A stretch of 64,000 bases of DNA from Marsupella aquatica (GCA_973895155.1 OZ316891.1:9176001-9240000), one strand, 5' to 3'; shown: positions 24,895-38,054, counted from the first letter of the stretch. A program made the numbers and translations. Notes: generated from the letters alone by a model not told the origin.

Positions 24895-25620
24895 CACCTT
24901 TGCAGGTGGTTATAAATTCTAGACAAAACAAGCACTTGGTATCAGCTTTTACTTGGGCTTTTACCATGAGATGAGGATAGGTCAACATCACACTTGAATG
25001 GGTCCCAGAATTTTTGTAAACCAAACTGCAGCCGTTTTTTCTCAATATAGTGTACACATTTAGTCTTAGACACAATAAAAATAAGACAATGGACCCAACA
25101 AACACAAGACAAGCATGTGTTACTAACATATACTTGGGCCCACTCTTTAGCATGACTGCATGAGGATAGGTCGGCATCGTTAAGGATCGTGGGGTGATTC
25201 TTATAGTAGCTGGCCTACCAGATCTTGCCACATAAGCAGATTTATATTTGGTAAATTTGCACCGTATTTTTGGGTATATTTGTATACAGGTATAAGATGA
25301 CAAGGCAGCAGGTGCACGTACCCTAACTAATCTCAGCCATTGAAATTGACGGTCAGATATTAGGCACAGGGAACTTTCGATCTGGTCCATTCGATTGAGT
25401 CAATCAATGGCCACAATCCTTAACGTATGTTTATGGCCGCCCCCTGCTCCTTAATGGGGTATTTGAGCTTCTGTATGCCTCCCCGCATACGCGGGTCGAT
25501 ATACGTTCGCTCTAATATCCCATTAAGAAGCATGACGAGACCGTAAACATATACATAATAGAATGGGTCCCCAGAATTGTTGTAAAAAATTCCGCAGCCG
25601 TTTGTATTCATTATAGGGTC
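24895..25620. repeat. Dispersed repeat family R2, two copies, the second split by insertions
   Basis: The first copy (24905-25040) contains AATTCTAGACAAAACA, GAGGATAGGTC and AATGGGTCCCAGAATT, then CTGCAGCCG. The second begins at about 25105, is interrupted at GAGGATAGGTCGGCAT by the 25178-25425 MITE plus a second small hairpin block (25426-25552, ends GTATGTTTATGG and CCGTAAACATATAC), and resumes at 25553 with AATGGGTCCCCAGAATT. A third copy lies at 44718-44860. The order of nesting is therefore R2 first, then the insertions. Confidence 0.6.
25178..25425 (+). mobile_element. MITE M1, TTAA-flanked, about 248 bp
   Basis: The left end is CGTTAAGGATCGTGGGGTGA; the reverse complement of the right end is CGTTAAGGATTGTGGCC. 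If TTAA is the target duplication the element proper starts GGATC. It is homologous, in inverted orientation, to 26744-27005, sharing the subterminal AGATCTTGCCA and the GCAGCCATT (here CAGCCATT) core. TTAA target sites are typical of piggyBac and Kolobok families; without a transposase I cannot choose. Confidence 0.6.
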
Positions 25621-26743
25621 CAGATTCTCTATTAGAGACAAACTACAATTAATACGATGTTGTAAAGCTACCCTTAAAGGAGTACGGTCTGTCCTCCCCA
25701 ATGACCAGAGTCCATTACAGATTTCAGAAGGCTTTCCACCTCTACTTTTAGAGCCCTGTCCTTTCTGGACAGTGTTGACTGACGACAATTTTACGTAACT
25801 TACTGTAGCTGCATTAAATTCCCAATTGGCTCCGTGGTTCCCGACGTGCAGTTGGCTCGCCCAGTCGCCCCACCGCAAAATAATGATGAGAACTCCGTCT
25901 CTCCCAGACTCCCAGTCTTCCTGCGATCCCGCGATTTCCCGACACAATCAATAATTTATCAATAACAATAATAATCCCTCACGTATCCGGTATCCCTTTG
26001 GACGGAGAAACGAACCAGTCTCGTCGCCCGTGGTCGTCGCTCTTCTAGTAGTCCAGCCAGTAGTCCAGTCAGTCGATTGACTCATACTCTCTTTTAGTCT
26101 CGTACCCTTTTCGCCCGGCCGGGACGGACCGGGGCCACCGGTCCCTGAGCACTCTGGCCACGCCTGACATTTCGTCCGACTGGGATGGACGGGATTCGGA
26201 CTCAGTCGTCGTTTATGGCCCTATGGCCTTTATGGGAGTTAGCATTTATGGGGACTCCGTTTCTGGCGAGGAATGAGGAATTTCCGTTTTGGGGGGCGTT
26301 TTACGAAACTCGGTTCGTCTTTTCTTTTCCTCAACCTATATTCCACAGTGCCAAACAAAAGAAACCGGAGCCCACCTGGGAGACACGATCGCAAGGGCAT
26401 GAGACCCAATACGATGTCTCAAACCTGCTCAACCCTGTTTTTCAAGGGTGTCCCAAGACTGTGAGAAGTGGTTCTTGAATGTAAATGTTTATGGTCTCTC
26501 ATCGTGCCCTTTAATGGGGTATTAGGGCGACTGTATGTGGACCCCTTAAATCACAACTGCCCTTCAAAAGCTACGGGTTACCTATAGTTACCATTAAAAT
26601 GAGATTTTTCCTGAAATTGTGGAGCAAATTAACATACTAGAGGAGAACAATGATTGAAATGTGGAAAAAGGGAGGAGGTCTTGGACACTTCTCCTTATAT
26701 AGGGCAAGTTGTGATTTAAGTGACACAGAGCGGCCCTTAACAA

Positions 26744-27005
26744 CGTTAAGGATCATAGGACTTCTATCAATTTTTTGATCAAACAGATCAGATCAACAGC
26801 GTCCCACTACCAAGATTCGACGGCCAACCATACTGGGCTGAATGGCTGCGATTACAGTACATACGTGCGACCTCTTGACAAGATCCAGACCAGACCGTAC
26901 AAATACACCCCAAAATAAGCTACAAAATTATGAAATATAAAAGTTGCTTACATGGCAAGATCTTGTAGGTCAGCTGCAATAAAAATCACCCCATGATCCT
27001 TAACG
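26744..27005 (-). mobile_element. MITE M2, same family as M1, about 262 bp
   Basis: The ends are CGTTAAGGATCATAGGA on the left and, read from the right, CGTTAAGGATCATGGGGTGA. Read on the minus strand it aligns with M1 over most of its length. The neighbouring 26541-26726 forms a further weak hairpin (CTTAAATCACAACTGCCCTT versus AGGGCAAGTTGTGATTTAAG). Confidence 0.6.
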
Positions 27006-29845
27006 AGAATCGGAACTGTGGATATGGGAAACTAGTGCACATGCGTTATTTTCTTTGACTGGGGTGACGATAGCGAATGTTTGAGCCCTCTCCAATGCAA
27101 CAACCTTCCTTTGTCTAAAGAATGTTGTGAAGACAAAATCGGGGATAAAGCCTCCATTTTACATGAAAGATTGCCCAGGCCCCTAGGAATGGTCAAAGAC
27201 AGGGCATTTGAGGGTGAAGAAAATGGAATAGATATATATATTGATCATCTAAAAAGGTAAATTTTTTATATTTCAATTTGTTTCTCATTGATCATAATGA
27301 AATTAGTACGTATCGGCATTTTGTATGAGGCAATTTTCATTCGAGAAATTGTCACGTATGGTTTGGAGGGCAGCATCGACTGACCCTACTATCTTCAATA
27401 TGAGGGGCCCCGGATTGACCATGATTGAGCCGAAGACCTCTGAAACAAGCAGGAATAACTGATCTCCTTCTCTAGGTACCTCATATCATGAGCCTCCTTA
27501 CTGAGTTGAGCAGCCCTGGTAGTAGCATGAAGACCAGATTGACTTGCGGCCAATCAAGAACACCATCCCCCATGGTATAACTATTGCTGCATAGTAAAAT
27601 GGCACCTTAAGTCCCAAACAATGTGAGCCACCACATCATGTTCTCTCAGAGTAGTGACCACACCTAAGTATGTCCAGGGACTTCCACAAACGCAGGTGGG
27701 TAGCTCCCACAAAATGGCCCCCAACCAGTCAAATTTATCAACCGGACATGAGAGTAAAGACAAATTAAACTGGCATTGGGGGCACGTTAAATCGTTAATA
27801 CTTGGACCAAAAACGTAGAAAGACTGTATTGACGAATTGTGGTGACCTGGATCCACCACGTTCGGAAAAATGGACAGTGACACAGTTCAGAGTTGGTGGT
27901 CAACAACTGTACAGTTAGGGAGATTGCTGCCGCCAAACTTGGGGACAAATGCCTGGCCCGGCCAGATTGTGAGGGGGTCCTCTGAGCATATCAAGGGCGG
28001 TCCTAGCTGTGAGTATTCGTGATTCCATCCCAGTCAACCAGTCAAAGGCTTTGGATTGATCCCACGCTCGAGATTAAATGCCGTCAGCGCAGCGCACATG
28101 CGAACTTTGCGTTCCGGGATTTGTGCTAAACTTTACAGTCAGCTCAAATCCAAGAAAACAGTGGAGTAACTTACTCCTGAGATCCTCAACTTTTTACTGT
28201 CCTCAAATGTTCTGTACTATACTCTGTTTGCCGCTCCCCATTTTAACTCTACCATTGTGGAAAGTGGTGCTCTCATAATATCAATGCACTGTCGTGATTT
28301 TCCGCTTGTGATTTTCGATGGAGAAAAGACACTGTTCAGATTTGGATCGGGAAATCATGAAAATTGTGAAAGTTAGTTTTTACCTTTACTAGAGATAGGA
28401 AGAATATAAAAATTTGTAGGCATTTAAATGCATTAATGGCCACCTATGAGTGCACTATGTGCAAACAATAGTCTCTCTAAACTCCAACTAAGACCTCATT
28501 TTATGGCCACTGAGGGCAGTCTTCCATCAGCCCTCAAGCCCCTTAGCAAGCATTGCCCAGTGCTCTCCAAAATAATATGGAGACAATTTCAGCAGCTAGT
28601 CACTTCAGGGCAACCTTCAACTTAAAGGGTAGAGTGCAAGGGCTCATGGGCCTCCCCCTTTCTTTTGCTTTGGCAACCCTCAAGGTTACCTATGTCATCG
28701 GGAAAATGAGTTATTGAGTGAATGGACTATGCTATTTGGACTACTTGAATTAGAACCAGATTTGGAGTTTAAGCTTAACTCTGGTTGAGGGAAAAAGGTT
28801 TGGGTGAAGTTTGGGGTTTGTGCTTAAGACAAAAGAATAATTAAGATGGTAGAAGTTTTGCCTAGTTGAATGACTTTATGGTTAAATTTTTTGGGAGTGG
28901 CACATGGCGAGCTGTGTGCACTCGGGCTCATAAGGGGCAGTTTTAAAGTTTGAAGCGTGCGCTGCACAATGTGTGGGGAGTTGGATGAGTTGCTAACAAG
29001 GAGAAGGAGGAAGATCAATGCACAGAAAGCGATGAGGAAAGGAAATTTGGGGGGGGGGTAGAGGATGGGAAGAACTTGATGACATCTGGGCAGTGAAGTT
29101 TCAGGTGAAAGGAAGAGAAATATTTTTTGTATGTGTATGAGGAGTGTGCGCTGTGTGGGGAACAGGGGATTCTTTAGCCTGAATGGAAGGAAAGACATCT
29201 GACGGAAGGCAATGGTGACTTGAAGAAATTCTCTTCACAGGAGTTGAATGAGGTAGTCGACTAGCAAAAGGAGAAGCAAGTGCAGAGGTTAGCAAGGAGA
29301 TGCGGCTGAAGTGTTTTGAGATGGATGTGCCTTGGAAGTGTGGATGCAAAAAGAATGTATGTGATGAAAGAGTACTATGAAGTGTTGCAAGTGAATTTTT
29401 GTGTAAAAACTGGGCTATGCTTGAGGACAATGTGAAAGTTTGATTTTTCTTGTCAAGGTCAATCTGAAGAAGAGTTGCCACAAAGATGTCCTCATTGTTT
29501 CACTGTGCTCCTTTGATTCCATCCTTTGTTGGAGTCAATGATCTGGAAGGTTGTAAACTGGCTCTGGGTGAGTTTCAAGAATTCAATGGATCATTGTGCA
29601 TTGAATTTCTGACTTGACCATCTCTTGCTTTGCTCGTCAATTGCTTTGCTCGTCAATTGTTTTTCAATTTGCTTTCATTGCAATTGAGTGTTGGTCCTTA
29701 GTTTGGCAGATTTGATGTTCTCTCACAGCAACAATAGAGTCTCCAAATGCTGCTGCCCAGCTTGAGGATGCTTGCAATCCAGAATGCACGCAGTCAAACT
29801 CTGCACCCCTCATTCTTGCATCTGCAGTTCTTCAATTTGATCCAA
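27006..29845. other. Intergenic region, nothing recognised
   Basis: No conserved ORF on either strand. Frames such as 29101-29481 (-) and 28824-29198 (-) are low-complexity and lack any motif. A poly-G run sits at about 29050-29059. Confidence 0.4.
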
Positions 29846-29849
29846 CACA

Positions 29850-30270
29850 TGCACTTGTTTTCACCAGCAATTGCAGCCTGTAATTTCCCAAACTTGAGAA
29901 GCTTCTTGTTGCAACACCCACCTGCTCTAAGACACGTCCAACAATGATTGAACAACTCTCTGATCGTGCAGCTCACTCCAGGTCGAGCTATGGTTTTGAG
30001 CTTTTGTATCTAGGCATTAGCATCCAGGCTGCACTTCTGAAGCCTGAGAAGCTTCTCATTGCAGTAACTTATTGAGAAAAGGTCAGACACTTCCAACAAT
30101 GACTGAACAACTCTTTGATCTTGCAGCTCAATCCAGGTCAAGAGCCATGGTTTTGAGCTTTGTATCCAGGCATCAGCATTGAAGGCTGCATTTTTTAACC
30201 CTGAGAAGCTTCTCATTGCGGCAACTTCTTGAGAAACAGTCAAGGGCTTGACAGCAATTTGATTCCGGAG
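29850..30270. repeat. Diverged tandem repeat, about 160-bp unit, roughly three copies
   Basis: Each unit contains CCTGAGAAGCTTCT(C/T)(A/G)TTG, then CCAACAATGA(T/C)TGAACAACTCT, then CA(A/C)TCCAGGTC and a conserved ATGGTTTTGAGC. Copies start at about 29850, 30016 and 30174, the last incomplete. A minus-strand frame (30010-30408, 132 aa) spans two copies but matches no known domain. Confidence 0.65.
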
Positions 30271-30667
30271 CTCACTCATGCTCCAATAAACTTGAGTGCA
30301 AGATGGGAGTTTTGCACTAATTCTCGTGGTAGTCCTCTTAATCCAAGGACAACACAAATTCCTTGTCTCTTGAACAGGACTAGTTACATCATCCCATTCA
30401 GTCTGCATGCTTCCATGTCAAGTAATGCAGGTTGTTATCCAAGGTGTCCAATTGTAATGAAGAATGGTTTCTTCAAAACCAACAAAAATTACAACAATGC
30501 GCTAGTCTCTCGTCAGCAGTATCCAATTCACCATTGTTGGGGTTTCAGCTCAAACGTGGCTAGGTTAACTAGAGTAACATAACTGGAGTTGATATTAGAT
30601 ATCTAGCCTCTTCATGAAGTGATAAACCTCTTTGTACCCAATGGAGAGAGAACACTTAGTAGTAGTG

Positions 30668-30668
<1 letters not shown>

Positions 30669-30722
<54 letters not shown>

Positions 30723-30723
30723 G
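30669..30723. repeat. (TG)n(AG)n microsatellite
   Basis: About sixteen TG dinucleotides are followed directly by about ten AG dinucleotides. Confidence 0.95.
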
Positions 30724-31230
30724 GAGATCATCAAATGATGATATGTACATTTTGTATTTAATTACAGTGAAACTCTAGTTGCAACCGTGGATGTAGCCCT
30801 GACACGATGAACCACATATCTTGGTGTCAGTGTCCTTGTGTGCTGAAAGTCTTGGAGATGTCAAGTTGCTTTCTGTTTCAATCCTACAACCAATAGGTTT
30901 CAGAAAAGTATTTTGTAAGGTTGGGTCTAGACGGAAATAATTGGAGGTGTCCTCAATTCAAATAGGGGCCACTTCGGATTGAGGATGATGGTCCCTTTGG
31001 GGGCTGATGGAATAGGGCTCTAATGCCTTACCAGAACTTAGATATATTTAAAATGTCATTTTTTTTATAATTCTTGGTATTTTATGTAGAATAACGTACA
31101 GTCCAGATCTGGATGGGGCACTATGAAACTTGTCCTCTACTTTTACAAAAAGTAGGAAACCTCCTGTAGGTTTAAGTCTTTCTAACTCATGGGCAATAAT
31201 AGCCTCTCAAAACTTAAACCACATCCCTCT

Positions 31231-31326
31231 TTCTTGGGGAGTTATGGCTCATCACAATGTGCTCTTAGGGAGTTTCAATTCTTGGGGAGTTATTGCTCAT
31301 CACAATGTGCTGTTAGGGAGTTTCTA
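31231..31326. repeat. 48-bp tandem duplication
   Basis: Two copies of a unit starting TTCTTGGGGAGTTATG(G) (31231 and 31279). The second differs at a few positions. 48 is a multiple of three, so a chance ORF runs through it. Confidence 0.85.
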
Positions 31327-32727
31327 TACACCTAATGGGAGGTTCTTTTTCAGAAATACTGCCATATGGGATCTAGAAATTTTGAATAGTTTAAACGTAT
31401 TTTCTACCTTGAAATGGAGAAAAAGTAGATGCAAGGATGGAGTACAATGTGTGAGGGCTTTTAAGACCCAAAAGTGTCACGTTTACATAACTGAAGGATA
31501 GTAATTGAGTCCAAAGTAATGTTTATGCTTCATTAGGCTTCATTTTCAAAAATGGAAGCAATGGCATTAAGGAAAACAGAAAAAGAATCCCAGATGAACC
31601 ACAATGCTTGACCAAAGATTCCAATAGACAGGATGGATCAGTTTCAAATGCTATTCAAACTCAAATAATATACTTCCTTTCATTGTTTGACAAAGGCACG
31701 AAGTACTTTTGCCCCCAGCTGAGGCAATATCCCAACAATGTTTCCCTTTAAAATCCTGACACGCTAAGGGACTCCCTCACTAACCAGTTAGAGCACTGGT
31801 TTATTGTGAGGATTCTCGTGCTGAAAAAGCAATAAAGCAACATGTATGTTTGGATCTGCGTACCCGTCAAGTGTTCTTGTGTATTCTATATCCTCGCCTG
31901 CTCCAATTCCATATTTATTAGTGGTTGTACCAAATTAACACATGGGTCTCTAATGTTCCCCCCGAAAAAATAGAAACAGAAAATCCCGTGGACTATAAAG
32001 TTTAACTAAATGCAGAGATTGGCACTTCCAATGTTTCATTGTAAAATGTTTACTAAACTCTTTCTTTGTGAAATGTTTACCTTTTTGGGTGCCCAAAGGG
32101 CGTGGTTCACCACTTTCCCCCTGTGGAACAATATGGTGGTGTACTCAACCACCAACTTTGAAAATGATCTTGAGAAACCCCTTAAATATCATCCCAAAGC
32201 TTTATCTTTTGAATTTCCTTTAGAGAAGCTCTCGTCTATGGTCCAGTACATAGGTTTAGCAACCCTTGACCTTCCATTGCCCGTTCCAATGATTGCTGTG
32301 GAATGTGCCTGATTGGAAATGTGTTTGAGCTGCAATTGTCCCTTATTTGATTTTTTTCTTTTCAACAGCAATTTACCCAGGCAAAGTTGATGCTTGGATG
32401 GACCACAATGCCTGACCATGTAATCCTAACAGGCTTTGAGACCCAATAGTTCCACTATTTATACCAAGAAAATATATTACTTAGTTATAAACGGTGTTTG
32501 AAATGGTCCATCCAAACTGTTTATCTAATGTTGTAGTTCATCCTGGGTTTTTTGGCAATGCAGGTATAGTTCATTTCACTCCACAATCAAATGGATTCAA
32601 TTTAGGAAAAACACTACAACGACAAAGCCATGTATAAATATATACACATACTTTTTACAGAAAAAGGCCAAATAGAGTACAAAAGAATAAACAAGAGAGG
32701 TCCAAGTGGACAAAACCAAACGCAAAC

Positions 32728-32869
32728 GAAGTGAGCAAAAGGAAACCCTAAAAACCAAGAAAGAGGAACTAAAAGAAGTGAGCAAAAGGAAACCCTAAAA
32801 ACCAAGAAAGAGGAACTAAAAGAAGTGAGCAAAAGGAAACCCCTAAAAACCAAGAAAGAGGAACTAAAA
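32728..32869. repeat. 47-bp tandem repeat, three copies
   Basis: The unit starts GAAGTGAGCAAAAGG at 32728, 32775 and 32822 and is near identical apart from one C in the third copy. It lies just outside the 3' end of the minus-strand reverse-transcriptase element and may be part of its 3' tail. Confidence 0.85.
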
Positions 32870-32921
32870 CTACCGCAAATGGACCGAGGTCCTCATCATA
32901 CCTAGCAAATGTGGCAACAAG

Positions 32922-35640
32922 CTAGTGGTCTACATCAAGTGTCGAAACTAGATCGGCAAGTGGGACAGGAATGTCCTCTAGGGGGGCTAGCTGCTGCGGA
33001 GTCACACTAGCACCCACTATCAGAGATCGACGATAGACGGCCCGAGCTTGAGCACGCTGTAAGGTGACTGAAATGCGTTGGTGAAAGTGCGTGGTCAAAA
33101 CAGATAGCGGGGGCCCGGTGGGACCCATCCGGCCGTGAACATCCCGAGCAGCTTGGCGAAGAAGCCCGTCGAACTAATGATGGAGACGCCCAAATATCTC
33201 AAGAGCAAGGGGCAGGAAGCTATCAAATGAAGCTCGTGCAGCATATTTGGCCTCCTTCGTTGTTGCTGCTCGTGATGCTGCTACCCCTGCCATTGTTGCC
33301 GCTGTCCCAATGATGTCTTGGCGCAATGGGTTTGCCACCACTACATCTGCCAAAGTACGGTGACCTTCACGGACCATGGTAAGATCCACCTGTAACCGCT
33401 GTGATGGAGGACCAGGTAACTTGAGCACCACCTCCCGCCGTGCGCAGACCAAAGAGCTAGAGAGAACCTGAGCAGTCGCATCTCTCACAGCGTCGCGAAC
33501 AAAAAATGTTTTGCCGCCCAAACTGCATCGAAGAAGATGGACACCTGTGGCATCACAAGGCTTCCCACAAGTGCAGGTAGGAGGTAAACCAGCAAGAAGT
33601 GGGTGGGGCAAGCCCATACGAAGATGCATGGCTGTCGCAAACTCCGCTGAAGACATCCGCAGGTGAGGAATGACTGGATTGGCCTGAAGCCAGCCTCCTG
33701 CGCCCTTCCCTCTGGAAGAAAGAATCCGAGCTCAGTCCGTGTCAGGTGCCTCAGTGAGGATGCTGGAGAGGGTGAAAGCGTGCATACGCCCAGCAAGGTT
33801 TGCCTGAAGACGAATGGGGTCCAAGGATAAAAACTCCTAGAATGAAGGTAACGCAGCTCGAACAGGATCGGGTAATGATGACCGCACCGTGCGCAAATGA
33901 ACCTGAAATGGGAGGGAACCCTCCTCGACCTCCATGAGAGACGAAAGTAAAAAAGGTCGATCCTCAGTAAGGAAACGATCTGCCAACAATGAGAAGGCGG
34001 CCGCCCACGCGCCCAAGAAGGCCAAAGGTGCAAGGCGCTCAGTGGAAGTAAGCCCAAAACCACCGTGAGAAATAGGAAGACTGAGCTGTCGATGAAGCCA
34101 CGGAGATGAGAGCAAAGTACCTGGCCCTAAAAGAGAGGCCAAAGTCTCACGAATGGAGACATCAAACGCTCGGAAGCTGTAGATAAAGATCCTCGGTAGG
34201 GGGATGTGTCCGAGCCAAATAGGACGCACGAGGGTGGATGCATCTCAACAACAACCCAAATGCTGCCTGAGAGTCTGCTAACTTAGGGAGCATAGGAGTA
34301 GGGGCTAAGGCAGCCTGGAGAGCTTCAGCAATGAAAGATGAGCAAAAGGAGGCGGTACCGACTGGGGAGCCAAGGACCCGAAGACTGTCGGCTGGACGTA
34401 AGAACCCAGGGGGAAGCGCAAGATCATAGGGTAACCCAGCTGGACTCCATGCACGACTCTTCACCGGCTGAACCCGTAAACCGAGGCCCAACAAATGGGT
34501 GGAAAGGGTGGCGAGGGCAGAAGTAACAGCAACAGGTGGACCAATGATGTGGGTGTCATCTGAAAGGGAGGGGAAGATACACTGGGGGTGGGCCGTGGAG
34601 GCTTCCCTTAAAGCAGTAAAATGGGCAATGGCAAAAAGAGGCCCACCCAAAGGGTCACCCTGACGTGTACCTTCTGTAGAAGAAAGAGTGGTATACACTC
34701 TTGTAGAGGTGTGATGACTATAGAAGAGGGGGGCCTCGAACCCATAGAAACAACGGACAAAGGGGATAAGGGACTGGATGTCTGGATCCGCTGCCCTCAA
34801 AGCACAAAAAATTGTTGCCCAATAAACCGTATTGAAAGCATTGGAGACATCAGCCTGGAGGACAAGTGGAGGTCCAAGGTAGTACGAATACCCGCAATAA
34901 CTGTCTCACAACCGCCAGGAACGCCCACTGCAAACTGATGTGGAGAGAGATGATCCGATAGTGCAGAGCGATACTGCGATGAAAGTGTGCGAGACACCAG
35001 ACAAAGAAAAACCTCTCCAATAGCTATGGGCCGAACACCCGGTGAAGACTTAGCCATGGCCAATAAACGAGAAGCACTCAAAAGCCGAGAGACTGGAGGA
35101 GGCAAACGGCCGACAACAATACACTGGCAAAAGGAGAAGAAAACTGGAAAACCAGACTGAGGATCCTCAGGGGGAATAAATCATGAAAATGCTCAAAGAC
35201 ATAGCCAGAGGGGCCACCAACCGCGCAACGCGGAGCATGGAGGAAAGCATAGGTGAAGTGGTCCCTACTAAACTGAAGATCCTCCTCAGGCTCAAAATCC
35301 TCCACGAACAAAGGGAGCTGATCATAAGGCTGCGGATGGAGATCCTGAAGGGCCGTCAAGGTGACCTCGCCAGGGGGGCTGGTGTGGTGGGAGAAAAGGC
35401 CTGGACCGCACGACGATATTCACCAGCCTGGGCTAAACGACAAGAGCGACAAAGGCGTCTATGCTCTGGAGAATGAGAGTGGCGAGCTGGGTCAGACAAA
35501 GCACGGGTAGTAAAGGAACGGGCTCGAAGAAAGTACTCTTCCTGAAGCTGTTCCCAATCTCCCCGCAGAAAATGATGGATACGAGAGGCAGTCTCACGGT
35601 GACCCACGCGACGTGACTAGGGAGGGTAAGAGTCCACTGT
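32922..35640 (-). pseudogene. Non-LTR-type reverse transcriptase with C-terminal zinc and nuclease-like region (decayed)
   Basis: Read on the minus strand from about 35640, several overlapping frames give one protein. Reverse-transcriptase motifs are RPIAIGEVF, ADVSNAFNTV (catalytic Asp of motif A, about 34850), EGTRQGDPLGGPLF, and SDDTHIIG, equivalent to YADD (about 34560). Downstream lie a CTCGKPC...GVHLLRC zinc cluster (about 33560) and QVDL...LADVVVANP, resembling the PD-(D/E)XK-like nuclease at the C terminus of some plant and protist retroelements. The C-terminal frame runs to 32922 with one in-frame stop at 33174 and another at about 33837. Further upstream frames change at about 34200, 34800, 35100 and 35360, so the copy is dead. 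No target duplication or poly(A) tail is identifiable. Confidence 0.75.
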
Positions 35641-35754
35641 ATAAACTTTATATCATCGTCCACAAGCCAAAGTATAGGCAATGCGACCCAAATGTTTCCT
35701 TTGCCATATACCATGAAGGAAAGTATGCACTAGTACGACAATGTTTCCCTTTTG

Positions 35755-35945
35755 TCCCTCTCAAGAAAGGAATTTTACTGCAGTAAAAGGCCCAACTAAG
35801 ACGAAGGAGCACCATGCTTTACTTATTTTTCACCTCCCAAGAACTCATTTTTACTGCAGTAAAGTCCCAAGTGAGGGGAAGGGGAACAATGCTTTACTTC
35901 TATTTTCCACTCTCGAGAATGCAGTATTACTGCATTAAATGACAT
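35755..35945. repeat. Three copies of a palindrome-containing unit, about 78 bp
   Basis: TTTACTGCAGTAAA, a perfect palindrome, occurs at about 35770 and 35850, and a degenerate copy (ATTACTGCATTAAA) at about 35926. They are separated by similar text with ATGCTTTACTT. Confidence 0.6.
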
Positions 35946-37004
35946 CATGTTGCTTCACTTCTTGACAGGGCTTGATACGGTAATCTAAAATTGGTTGACT
36001 TTGTTTTTCATCTTTCAGTTTTTGTTTTTTAGCACATGAAGACATACTCTATGGTCATTTGAGATGAAGTTGTAGACAAAGATCTCGAACTTTCGAGAGA
36101 AGCCTTTCTGTTGGGTCCAGTATCTCATATTCTAACTACATTTACTGAATCAACTTGCCTTAGTCACAACAAATATACTATTCTGTCGTTGCTACTTCAA
36201 AGTGTTCAGTAACTATTAGTGGTACGTGTCACCGTCTAAAAGTCTCCCCCAAGCGTCAGGATAGATAATGATTACCAGTTATGACATATCATAGAGCATT
36301 TAATGTGGGCAGTTCAAAAGCTCCTAGCTTGGGGGACGCTGCCAGATTAATTTAAGGTCTCAAATTCTTATCATCGTTTTTTTCTCTCTGACACAAAGAG
36401 ATCAGTAAAGTGGAGAAACCTTATTTAGGCGAGTCACCCATAGTTAGCATAAACCGTGGGTGACCATCGTTTAACCAGACTACACTTTAAGGAATAGTGA
36501 GCGAGTGTGCCCTGACATACTTCGAAAACTTTCAGCTAGCCAGAATTTTGGTCATGGAAAACTGAAAGCCAGAAACATTTTTAAGAAGAGAATTGATGCA
36601 TTTGATTGGAGTAGTTCAGGTTCTGGCAAGAATAGTGGTGCTATTGGCAAGAGTCTACAAAAGGTCCCTCTCCATGTCCAGCTCCCTCTGCTCCTAGACA
36701 ATTAGCTTAGTGTGGGAAACCTCCCACAAAGAAACACCATTTGAGACTACATCTCAGATATGTTGAGTGAAGTTGAGGGCTTCAAGGAAGATCGGGGTGT
36801 ACATCCAGAGTATATCTTGAACCCAAGAGGAAGGTGAGTGAGGCAAAGGTCTCTCTCTCACATGCTAGGAAAGTAGAAAGTCAGGCACTACATAGTTTCC
36901 ACACTAAGCAAAATACCCTCACATACATTACTTTGTAGAACAAGCAGAGCTCTCCAATGATCAGATTCTCTCGAATGATCAGATGAGTATCTTAGTTATA
37001 AAGC
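35946..37004. other. Intergenic region
   Basis: No coding feature. A short inverted repeat (TCCCCCAAGCGTC at about 36244 and AGCTTGGGGGACGCT at about 36328) could be the ends of a small decayed element. Confidence 0.35.
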
Positions 37005-37345
37005 ACCAACTACAAGCTAGAGTTGGGGCCTAGGCTTCTAGGGTAAAGCCTCTAGACTATAACTCTATGGCTCATCATGTTGATGGGAAAACTCATGAGT
37101 ATGATGCATGTCAAATGGCCTACACACTTGCAGCATAGCCTCATCAACAACACTATGGTCATGATTTCTATTTACATTAAAGAATGTACTATATGGCCCC
37201 ACCATAACATATGCGCATAGAAAGAAGAATGTGCATAGAAAAGAGTACGGTATGTTATGTATGATTATTAAAGTGATGACATGCATGATGATTTTTTTTA
37301 TCATTTTATTAACCTTCAAAGAATGTGAATAAGGAATATATTTTG
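37005..37345. repeat. Dispersed repeat family R3, copy 1, with an embedded transposase scrap
   Basis: The ends match 55660-55835: AGCTAGAGTTGGGG, AAGCCTCTAGAC, ATGATGCATG and TTCAAAGAATG(T/G). In this copy the middle (37111-37150) carries a fragment of the same Harbinger-type transposase that lies at 38.3 kb (shared phrase CAAATGGCCTACACACTTGC). A short inverted piece of the family (CTAGAGTCATGGTCTAGAGGC) also lies at 39543-39564. Confidence 0.55.
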
Positions 37346-38054
37346 GTGACATTTTTATTGTCCTCCCCGCTATACACATTCAACGAACATGTAGTCGGGG
37401 CTAGTAAGGAAATATGTGAAAGAGCATTGATATCTAGAGTTGGCTTGAAGAGCCATCTGTGCAATAGCATAGGAAATTTTGTAGTGGATGATTGATGAGA
37501 GACTACACATTTGGTGCCAAAGGCTCTCCTTGGTTTTTAGGAATTGAATTTTATCAATTCAATCTCCTTCTTTGAAGGAATTGTTGTGAATGAAGGATTC
37601 AGCAAAATCCCCTCAACATATTCCATTGTTGTTAAGAATTGTACAAATATCAAAATTTTGTTTGTATTACAAAATATTGGTTACAACCATGCAAAGTAGG
37701 AGCAACTTCGCTTATCCACCTATAACATTACTTACAGAGTTCCCCTAAACCCTGCCTTTGCTTGCTGCACGGATTACATTGATATGCAATCTAGGCTAAC
37801 CTGTGCTAATGGTCACCTTCCCAACCTCTATTTGCTATGTTCATGTCCTGATGCCTTTCACTGTGGGCTCTCATATACATTTGCCTCCTGGGTAAAAACT
37901 TAAAAGTCATGATCACAAGTGCCTCAAATGTAGTTGTAAACTTGGGTCAACGCAGATCAAATCTTTTTCTAAACCAACTCCACTTTTGCTTCATGCCCCC
38001 AATACCCCACTCAACCCTCACTCTATACCCAAAGTGCATTTTGTTTATTAAAAC

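Noticed and set aside
24881-25947. Two adjacent minus-strand frames of 169 and 175 codons
   Set aside because: Both run through nested repeats (family R2 and a MITE) and show no conserved motif.
36505-36705. 66-codon frame rich in Lys and Ser
   Set aside because: No motif, no splice context, no neighbour that would support a gene.
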